A DNA stretch of 64,000 nt from Trichinella spiralis (Eukaryota; Nematoda; Enoplea; Trichinellida; Trichinellidae), in contig CM012953.1 of assembly GCA_000181795.3 (NCBI GenBank), positions 9,222,129 through 9,286,128 of the forward strand. Reading direction: 5' to 3'. Both the position numbers and the translations under genes were made by a program. The notes below the pieces were generated by a model that worked only from the letters and a program-made list of their open reading frames with translations, did not search any database and had not been told where the DNA came from. Of this stretch, positions 49,444 to 61,400 are shown in pieces (position 1 is the stretch's first letter; each line of letters begins with the position of its first letter).

Positions 49444-52400
49444 TCAAATGTACAAACTTCCATCGGGTGAAATGTCTCGTGAATAGTGGTGGTAAACGGC
49501 GGCGTGTGAGGGCAGTGTGTCGGTCGGATTTCGTTGGCCAAGTGTGGATGTATCCAGCGAAATGCCCGAGTCGCACAAATTTCGACGGCTGCACGTAGCG
49601 CTGAGTCTTGTCAGCGTACGGTCCCGTTTCGTTATATAGTCTGGATCTTTGATTGATCCGAAATTCCAATCCGCTTGTCGAATTATGTCCAACAATCCCA
49701 GGCGACTGTCCAGCACCGACTGTTGGATCCGCTTGGCTTTTGTGCTTTTTCTGTATCGACGTACAAGAAAAAAATAGCAGCCAATGCCCGACAAGACCAG
49801 GCAGATGGAAAAGGTGATGCAGATGATCAGAAGTGTCGGACGTTGACGTTTGGCTTCGAGTTCGGTTTTTTGGGCACCGGCGTTGGCACAGCTGACGTTG
49901 AAAAGCACGTTCTGTGATTCACGGACCGTGAGAAAGTTGCTTTGCCGATGGCTGGGTTCCATCGGCTGCAGCTGACCGTTGAGAATGAACCTTCGAATAC
50001 AGCCTTGGAAATTGTTCAGCTGTTTCCCTTGAATTCGAAGCACATTTCTTGTCCCTCCCAACGAGCAGGAAGTCAATTTCTGCTCGTAGAAGTCGTGCAA
50101 GTCGGTGAAAAGTTGCGCATCTTTTCCGTGATCGTCGATGCGGAACTCTACCAAACCTTCTTGTGGATATTTAGCCAGCGATACCATGTGCCAGTTGCCG
50201 TCGGATATAGTCGGTCCTTCGTCTAAATTCAACTGCACGGTTCTCAGGTCGTCTGTACGGCTGATGTAGCGTACGAAACCGTCCACGATATCTATCAAAG
50301 AGAACTGCACTCCGGTAGATGAGAAAAATAATACACCGTCGCGGCTTGTTGTTCGAAATAAAATGTTCAGCCAAAGGGCAGGAAGTGTACTTTGATGATG
50401 CAGACGCAGTTCATTCTCGGCCCAGGTTTCAAATGCATTTTCATCGAACGTTGGAAATTGGCTCCTCACATGCACTCCAGGACCAATGTCATAAGAGATG
50501 AAGCCGTTATTCAAACTGTACGTTTGTTCAGCTAAAATGTAATTAATTTGCAGAAAATGTAATTGCATACAAATTTGTATATCAAATAACTGTTGCCAAT
50601 GCCTTATACTCTCGGATATATTATACTTTAAATAATAAGCTTCTTATGTTTTTTGTTAGTGTTTATTTGTAAAAGCGAATTTATTTTAAATTATTTATTA
50701 TAATAATAATTAATATTTTTGTTACGAAATAGTTAACAGTTTATAACAATGTCGTGCGTTTTACCTTGTTCACAAGAAGATGAAATGAAATTGCCTCGAC
50801 AAATGCATTCTGTTCTATCCCAGAAGTCCAAACACTGTTCAGAGGTTTTGCACATGTCCGTATGACCACACAGGTCAGCTACTTGTCTTGGGCAATGGTC
50901 TAGTAGGTTTGACTTACTGCGAATGCTTTTAGCGTTCAACGGCGCCCCGTTTAAACTTAAATCACGGATGCATCCAAGGAAATTTGGCGATGCTATTTCA
51001 TAGCCTATTGACTGTATTCTGCTGGCTAAATTAGCACTGCCCACGAACAAAGAATCGTCCAAATCTTCGAACATTGCAGCACTGAATAAAAACATAAATA
51101 TATAAGTTTTGTCTGAATCATTCTCTACTAACCTGTCGCAAGTTGTAAAAGTGATTTCACAATCAAGATTTCCAGTATCACAACTAGTGCATTTATTTTC
51201 CCCACATTCCGATATTGAAATTCCAATGCTCTAAAACAAAGAAGAAATTAAGCGTTGCAAGAGTTAGTTACAAAAGATAAAATACTTTTAGTTGATGACG
51301 CAGTACAAGTTTGTGCCACCTAGCATTGGTAACGTTGCGAGGTAATGTCGAGGAGTACTTTTGCCCATTTGACGCTGAGCAGGCTAATCTGAGTTGCCCA
51401 TTTGAAATATCCACGACTACATAGCTGGAGTTTGATCTGTAGTTTGTTCCACTCCAGTATAGTAGAAGTGCGTTTCTTCGCAAAGTAGAAAATTCGAATG
51501 ACAATTCATTTTTTCTAACGTTCAAGCCGGATAATTCAATATAAGACAGTTCCTGGAATCCGTAGCTAGATATTTCACAATTTCGACCTGTGTATGCATA
51601 ACTGCACTGACACTTGTAGCCGTCAAAATCTGCAACACATGTTCCACCATTCAGACAAGGATTCGAAGCGCATCTGTCTATGGGCATTTCACATTTGCTA
51701 CCAAAATATCCTGCTACGCAAATGCAACGATATGATCCATCAGTATTTTCACAGTGCGCATTATTCTGACAAGGATTTGAAATTGTGCATTCATCGACAT
51801 CGTTTTCACAGCGACTTCCTTCATATCCTTCAGGGCAAAGACATCGAGTCTTCATCTGTAATTCATCATGGAAGCATGTACCTCCATTTAGGCAACTGTT
51901 AATTGCGCATCTATCCACTGTAGTTTCGCAAAATTCTCCTGTATACGTAGAACTACAGTCACAACGATAGGATCTTGCTATTTTAGGAAATATGAAGATG
52001 TTTTCATTTTCTCGAAAATAAGAAAATGATCCACTGGATTCAGTTATTTCGATGCAAATTCCACCATTTAGGCAAGAATTTGCCGTGCACATTCCATGCT
52101 GAACGTGAGTGAGCGCCACTTGGTCTAGTTTCAGTTTAAGACGATTCCAAATCAGCTGAATGCGTGATGCGGTTAATTCTGAAGCTGGCATAATATGATG
52201 ACTGGAGTCATAAAGTGTCATCCAAGCTGAACAGTTTCTCTGTTTGCATTCGGCCTGTGTTAACAAACTCGAATAGCCTTCCTTTTCTAGGGCTTGTTGC
52301 AAAGGTTGAATGGCCATTTCTAATAAATTTTGCTTCATCAAGTCGAAATGCAAAATTACACTGTTTTGAGCAGTGTAATTTGTATAAGTTAAAAATTTTA

Positions 52401-55400
52401 TCGAAAGGTCAAAATCCACCGGTAAATGCTTTCCATCATCACCATTCAGATGCATCAGTACAGGAACGTGATCACTGGGAACGCTACCAATCAAAAGTGT
52501 ACATTTAGCATCCACTTTAAGTGGATGATCTGTTCGAATTGGCTGACAAGAATAATTTCCAATGAGATCCATATCTAAGGGATGTACATCGGCACTAACT
52601 CCATAAAATTGGGCACCTTGAACACTCAACACGGTCACATGCAACATTTCAGATTCAGGTGCCATGTCATTCATATCCAAAATAACTATTTTGATACTTG
52701 TTATAGTTGTTTTAGGTGGTATTCCATTGTCAGCTATGGATACAGCAATAATATACTCTTCTTGAAATTCTCTATCTAATGGACGAGTGGTTTTCAAAAT
52801 TCCAGACTGAGGATCCAAATCAAATGGCAGTTGTTCAGGATGTAACATTTTGAATTTAAATGGACCTTGATTTACAGAAGAATCCAAATCGTAAGGCAAC
52901 AATGTAAGAACATGCGTTCCAGCAGGATCATTTTCCATAACATAGCCAACTCTGTTCGACTCGTGCAGCTGAGGACCGTTATCATTGACATCTGAAATGT
53001 CAATCCTCACCTGACAGGTCGATAACCATTGATCTTCTTCCAGGCAAACCAACGCCAAAAGTAGTTCATAAACAGACTGGCTTTCATAATCCAGCTCACC
53101 TTTGACAGTAATAACTGCACGTCTGTCAACCATAAATGAACTTTTAGCATTTCCATCTACAATTATTGCTCTACAATAATGCCCCAATGGACCATTTATT
53201 ATAGGTGCAATAACTTTCGTTCCAATTGCACTGTTCTCTGAAATGGTCACATTATAAGCAGTCTGATCAAAACTTGGAAATGTGCCATTGTCTGTTGGCC
53301 TAACTGTTAATGTTGCTACGTCAAAGTCGAACGCAGATTTAAACTGAGAACGCCTACTCAAAACTGTAACGGCCATTTTTGATGGAATTTGTTTTTTCAT
53401 GATAACTGCACCGGAGTTTGCATCAACTTCTAAATTACTTTTCAGTCCACTGATTCCCAAAAAATACTGATAATCATCTGCTTCATGTTGCACTTTTACA
53501 AATCCGATCAAGCTTTCCATTGCATGAGAGTGAAATTTGTACACTCGACGGGCAAATGTTGGCTTAAAATTTTCATGAACAGTGCCAATATGCACATAAA
53601 GAATCATCTCAGAAAACATCGAAGTGTTTGGATTGATGCAACGCACTAATAATGGCATAGTACTTTTGTAATCTTCAATTCTGATTGGAGAAACAAGCAC
53701 CAGTTGACCACTGAACATATCCAAATAAAATAATTGTTTTTCATTTCCTTTCATTATTTTATATTCACACTGGCTGGACGGCATGTTTCCAGAATTTTCT
53801 ACCGCAAATGTGTACACAGTAAAATTCACTCCACTGCTCGGATGAACAAATGCGTCGTCTTTCTGATGTGGAAACGTTGGAATACGGCTGTAACCACGCT
53901 GCGTTAAAACCGTCAGTGCAGCATGAGAAGCTTTTGGATGATGTGCACAATCAGTAGCTTTGATTTTCAAAACGTAACTGTCGTGATCATCAAGATTGAG
54001 TGGTGAAATAAGTTTTACTGCACCACTGTCTGAATCGATTGCAAAAGGGCATGGAGAAACGTCAACGCAGGCACTTTCATATTGAATCAAACCATTTAGT
54101 CCAGAATCATTATCCTGTGCAATAGCAGTGAAGATTGTGGCATTTAAGCTTGTATTTTTCAAAATGTTGATTGTGTAGTTGGAGGATAGAAATCGAGGAG
54201 AATATCTATTCTCCTCTGTAATGACGATGCCAATTTCAATTTCGTCTGTAACTGTCTCATGTTCAGCAACTATTTTAACGAAGAATTTCCTATCCAAAGC
54301 ATCTTTTGCTATAGTAGTGTTTGTCATGATCCATCCTATTATAAACAATGAAAATATTATGCATATACCTGAGATAATATTTGCTGATTTATATTATGCT
54401 CTTAAATTTAATAAAAAAGAATCGCAGGATATGCATAGAAATAAATTAAAAAATAAATATTTGAGCACTTGCAGTACCTCTGTTATGATTAGCTATAATT
54501 AATATGCTTTTTAAATCCCTATAATCTTTTACAAACATCATTATGTTAGCATTCTAAATTATTAAATCATTATCATTTGCTTGTCTTTTACTAAAACAAA
54601 TAAACAATATTATTTTAGTAATTCATTAGAACAATTCATAGTATGATGAAAAATGAAACTATTTTTTGATTATCATTCTAAATTTATGACTCATTAAAAG
54701 ATCTTACACAAAAATATTTATATTTCTGCGCATAATTAATTCATGTGCTACATAAATATACTATACCAAAGAAATGCTTACCTGTTTTTGGATCGATTTC
54801 AAACCAATTTTCTTCTTGCTTCAGTGAATAGCGTATTTCCATTAACTTACAATGAGCACATTTGACTTTATTCTGTACTTGATAAATCATAGTTGACGCT
54901 GGTGTTCCTACTTGCACAGGAATCATCTTGGATGGCTTCTGCAGATTTATCAGTTTGGCATCACATGGTAGAACAAAAACGGAAACCGTCGTGATGCTTG
55001 ACAAAACAGGACGACCAGAATCATGGGCTATTATTTTCAAATGATGTATATTCAATTCCGATGTATTATAATAGATGAGTTCTTTATGAGAGTATATAGC
55101 ACCAGTAACGGAATCAATGGAAAACTGACTCGACTGTGAATACATTTTATATGTAATTCTGGAGTTTTCTTGACTATCAGCGTCTGTCGCTTCTAACCGT
55201 CCAATTAAAACTGGAATGCTTTTTGTTTCCGGAACGTAAAAACTGAAAAAAATACATAAAATATTTTTATCTATCACCTTTACGTAAAGTTTCTTATTTT
55301 AATGTCAATATTAGATGATTATGATCAACTTTTAAATTCAAAATAAAAAAGAGTTGAGTGCAATGCAATAGAGTATATAATGCAGTACAGTATGATTAAA

Positions 55401-58400
55401 AGTGGAACATTATTTATAAATATGCTCTAAAAAGTGCATAGAAAAAGCATACCTATAACTGTGCTTAGAAAACACTGGCGCATTATCGTTGACGTCATCG
55501 ACAGTTATTGTTAGTGATGTCATAACTTTCCAAAAGCTATCCAGAACAGAAACTTTTATCGCATATTCAGATATAGTTTCTCGATCCAAGCTTTTATTTA
55601 AAAAAATTCTACCAGTGTCTTTTTCAATTCTGAATGTATTATCATCACCATTTTCCAGAATGTAAGTATTGTCCGAGACTTCATCGAGGTCAGCAGCCAC
55701 AATCTGTGTAATGAACGTATCCAAAGGTGCATCTTCTCTTACGTGGGCAGAAAAAAGATGCGTAAACCGAGGTGCGTTGTCATTTTTGTCTTCTAAATTT
55801 ACAACAACAACTGCATATCCAAATAATGCAGGCTTTCCTTGATCTTTCGCAACAACCACAAAATGATATTGTGCTTTTGTTTCTCGATCAAGTGGTACTT
55901 TTGTAGTTATAATACCACTGGTTGGGTCAATTTGAAACAAATCGCAAACATTACTTTGATTTTTATCAATCGAATATTCAATCAGTCCATTGTTTTCGCT
56001 GTCCAGATCTGTAGCTGTCACTTGTGTGACATAAAAAAATTCAGGCTCTTCTTCAGGAATTGAAACTTCATATATAGATTGGTTGAACACAGGTGAGTTG
56101 TCATTTACGTCTTCTACATTTATGTAAAGTTTTAAAAATGATATCATTGGAGGACTGTCATTATCAACGGCTGCAATCCATAATTCGTAATGACAGTGCG
56201 TTTCATAGTCAATATTTTCACTTGTGAATAATTCACCGGATTCAGAATCTATGGTAAATGCTTGTCCAATATTACCAGATGCTATTGAATAGCGAATACG
56301 ATTGAAAGGAGCCTGTTTGGATGATCTAGCTACAGCTAAGGTGACGAACGTGTTTCGCTTGTTTTCAGCAATTGAATAAACTTGCTGAAAATCACTCTGA
56401 AAGACAGGAAATTCTGACGGCGGTCGAGTAATAAATTGCAAACTAAGAAATGATTGCTTTTCTGGAAAACCATGATCTGATACTTCGACAGTTAGTCGGT
56501 AACTATTCCAAAACTTCAGATCAGCTTTGGATACTATCACACCAGTAGAGACGTTTATAATAAACTTATCTGCATCTTTTCCATTTAAATAAAATTTAAG
56601 CAAGCTGTTTTTTCCTTCATCCAAATCGCTTGCATCAACTGCATAAACAAAATCACCTATAAAAACATTACATTATTCATACATTGCAACGTACATACAT
56701 ACATTTATACAAATATTTTTATAATAATTAAAGCAAGTTGATAGTTTTAACATGAATAATTAATTTGATTAACCAGGAAATGCAATTTGCATATATAATT
56801 TTTTTTTCATTTACATAATTTTCATTTTAAATTTAAATTACATTTTCAAATTAAAACTTTTTCAATTACCTGACTGAAGTGAATTTTTCACATATATGTT
56901 TTCTTGCTGATTATGAAAAATAGGAGCGTTATCATTTTCATCATTCACAATTATTTGAATTTCCACTTTTGACGTGTGCTTGTTGTACAAACCGCAGTCT
57001 TCTGCTAAAACCCATATATTCCATTGTTTCTGAGTCTCGCGATCAAGACTTTCAGTTGTAGAAAGCCAACCAGTTTCTTCATTAATCACGAAAGGTACAG
57101 AATTGTCAAACAGTTTATATCTTCAAAAAATATTATTATTATTATTATGATATTTTAATGAAAGCTGACTTTTTATTTTCATACTTTACTACACCATTTA
57201 CTCCAGAATCTTTGTCAATGGCATGAACTTGGACTACTTTGGTAGAAGGTGGCTGATTTTCACTTAAAAAAGCACGATAATGTGACTGATCAAAAATTGG
57301 TGGATTGTCATTTAAATCTATAACATTTATGAAAACGGTTGCTTTTGATGAAAGCGGTGGAAATCCTAAAACAAATTATTTTTTGCATATTTATGAAATG
57401 TAAATAATTTTTTAAAAATACCTGAGTCAATAGCTTGTATTTCTAAAGTGTAGTTTTCACATTCTTCTCGATCTAAAATGCCTGTCATAAACAGTTCTCC
57501 AGAAGCAGAATCTATTTGAAAAATGCTTGTATTCCCTTGCACTATTGAATAAAAGATTTGACTATTGTGGGAGTGATCTTTGTCAATGGCTTTTATGCGG
57601 CCAATTATTGTAAACTGATTATCCATAGCCGTATTTTCGACGACATCAATATAGATTGGATTTTGGATGAATATTGGTGAATTATCATTAACATCTTTCA
57701 AACGAATAGTCACCACTAAAGAACTGATATTGCCATCAGATGGATTGGAATGTAAAGTGCCTTTTCCATAAAGTTTCAAAATGTATACGGGTTTTCGGAT
57801 ATAACTGAGGGGACGAGCAATGGTCAGTTGTCCATTTTGAGATAGAAGAAAATCATCACTGTTTTCAGACTGCTGAATCCAAAGCAGTGCACTTTCGCCA
57901 TGAATATCTTTTTCATATTTTACTTTTACATTCAGTAAAACTTTTCCAACCGGTTCATTTTCAAAAATCTTAAAAAATCAAATAATGAGACATGTTTGTG
58001 TAAAAATAACAGAAATGCATTTACCGTTATTTCAGTAGAATCAGCTTCAAGAATAAAGTGATTGACTGTAGTGTCAAGAAGAACGACATTCAGATCAGAA
58101 GATGTTCTCAGCTGATTTTCACCTTGATCATAAGCCCAAATAGTTAACTTGTAACTTTTTTTATTGAGCATTGCGTTTACACGAAGAGTTCCATAAACTG
58201 GATCTAAACTAAAGTCACCAGCGCTGGAAGAATCTATGAAATATTGTACGTGACCATTTAAGCCTTCATCCGGATCAATGGCTTTAACTGTCATAACTGC
58301 AGTGCCAACTGGACTGCCGTCATACAAAATTGCCATGTTCGATGATGTAAAAACAGGTGCATTATCATTGATATCAATAAGAATAATTTTTATGGTAGCT

Positions 58401-61400
58401 GAAGCTGTGAAATGACTTTTTTCTAATGTCACTTCATCGTGAGCAATAACTGTAAGATGATGCTCATGACGTGTTTCTCGATCCAAAGCTTTGTTCACAT
58501 ACAATATTCCTTTACGACTAATCCAAAATTGATTCAGTGGGTCACCAAATAATATTGTGTAATAAAATAAATTTTCTAAAACAATCATTAATTAAATTAA
58601 ATTAAAAGCATATTCAACTGAACAACTTCATTTTACTTTCTGAAATTAAAGTTTATTTAATAAAAATTGTAAAGATCTATAAGATTACATAATTTATATA
58701 TGCAGAAATGCTTAAATATAATAAAATAATGCCTTTTGGCTGCGCTTCTGTTTTTTTCAATAAAATTACTAAATAATATAAGTAAGTATTTTAGCTAATT
58801 AATAATAAATAATATTTAATAGTTATTATTGAGCCACAATAAAAAATGGGCTAAACGCAAAAAAGTTTAAAATGTTCCACTAATTGATAATAATAATTAT
58901 TATTAAATATATTTAATCATTTACATTATTAAAAGAATATAATATATGCATGTATGAGATTTATTCATACCTTGATCAGAAGCTAAATTGAGTTTTAGAA
59001 GCTCACTGTTCACAGAAACGTTTTCCTGAACAGATATAATGTAACTGGAATCTTTGAACACTGGCAGTCTTTTGTCCTCTTCAAAAACAATGATCACTTG
59101 TGCAGTACTTTTTAACGATGGAAAACCATTATCAGTTGCACACACTTTGAAATGTATGAGAGGTATCTATGAAGTAAAAGTTATGTTTAAAAAATACAAT
59201 AATTAAAATAATAAGAGATAGTTTAGGCTTTATAAAATCATCTTAAACGATAGTACTGAACGTGTTCTTTATTATTTGCACTGCATTCTTAAGCATAATG
59301 CATTTTTAAACGTCTAAATTATAATTCAGCACATACCTTGTCAAAATTCCACGTTGATTTTATTCCTATAAATCCATTAACCGAGTCAAGAGTTAAAACA
59401 GATTTCAAGTGTGGTTCAGGAGCTTGAAGATGATATGTTATTTTTCCATTATTTCCAGCATCGTTGTCAGTCGCTTTAATTATTCCAATTATGTGCTCTT
59501 TTTGAACAGATTTCGGTAAATGAAAAATAAATGTCTCATTTTGAAATACCGGGGCGTTGTCATTCACATCCGTTACAATAACTTCAACCGGCGCAGTTAT
59601 TACATTTATTCCATCACTGATCTGGACAGTAAAATAATGAAAAGTCATTTCTTCTCTATCAAGCTTTGAAGTTGTGGTGATTATTCCCAAATTTGGATGA
59701 ATTGTGAATAGATTTTCCATCTCCAAAATCGAAAACAACAGTTTTGTATTGCTGTCAACATCTACAGCTTTGATGAATCCAACTTCTGTACCGGGTGGAA
59801 CATCCTCAGCAATATGGAATTTGTAGAAGTATTCAGACAATTGCGGAGGAGTGTTGTTTTCATCCGTTATGGTGATATTTACCTGAAAAAACAGATTATA
59901 TAAAAAGATATTATTTAGAATATTCTTTTCAGTATAATTTTATATTCCTAACAATTGTGCTGCTTTAAAAAATAATTATATTTATCAAATTAAATCATGA
60001 AATCAATAAAAATATTGTTCTAAGCTAATATTATATATATTTTTTCCAGTATATACGTACATTTTCGGAACTTGCTTACTCAAAATAGAACACTGCATTG
60101 TATATTTATATATGATACGTATATACAAGGTGAAATTATTTCAGCAGTAATAATAATAATAGCATAAATATATTAAATTACATCTTAATTTTTAAATGGC
60201 ATATATCAGTTCTTAATATGTTTTTAATGTGAATATTTATTTCACTGACAATTTGATAGTCCTGTATTTGAAATGTTTAGCTGCTTGGTGCCACTTGTAA
60301 ATTAATAATTTGTATGTTTTGTTGAATTTCATTACAATTACATTTCATAAAGATTCATTTGTAGAATTGATGAATTTTCAGAATAAACGTGACTAAAAAG
60401 GACAAGAATGTTCGTTTTTTTTTGGAAAAGGCACTATTGACGAACGGAAATCTCGATAAAATTTTAGACAATGGGTCGATTAAACAAGACATCTTCTCTA
60501 GACAAAACTGAATGATTACTGAACAAATAAGCCAAATCAATCGCTTTGGGCAGTGTCACGCGACCTTCGGCTACAGTGTTGGCTAGGTGGTCGATGTGCA
60601 ATGCTCAGATGCAATTGTCCGGCCAGGTCAGTCTGAGTGTTCAGATTTCATTTGCTTTCGCACGTTCTGGTCATTGTCAACTTGGGCGATGGTCCAAATA
60701 GAAAGTCCATTTCTTACAAAACAAATACACGACTCTAAGGACACTGAACTCCATGAGGACAAGGTACCGCAATAGGCCAGCATTGTTCTTATTATCGACT
60801 ATATTCACATGCGTATAAGCAAATTCAATACTTTCAAACTTGCCTTCAGTTCACTAACTGAAATACTGTACTGGGTAAACATGAAAATAATTTTTGTTCA
60901 CAAAAAAATATACAATCTGATGTTGCATTTCTATTTTGCTACTCGATGATCCATCAAATCAGGGTAATAATTGATCGAAACTGAAAAAGTACATTTGGTA
61001 CTAGCACGATAATGACAAAAGCATTGCCTTTTTGTGAAGCACCTGTTCTGCATTAAAGACCTTAATATGTCAATTTTAGACAGGAAACGAAGGTAATAAT
61101 AATCATTGCCACAACAGCGACGAGCAATTTTTGTTCTGAAACATCTGCTGCCAGGGGGGCAATGGCTCTAAACTCAATCATCACATTTATCTACATTGTA
61201 ATGTGACTCCAATTTTGAATTATTTCACGGAATTTATGTTAAGACATATTTTTTCATCAGTCAGAAATTGATGCTTCCAAACAACGGATCGTTAAAAGTA
61301 GCTTATTGGCAGCGTTCAAATTTGATCCCCAAAGCAGAAGATTATCGCCAAAAGTCGAAGAACAATAGCGGCATATTGATGTCGGCAGTTACAAACAGGT

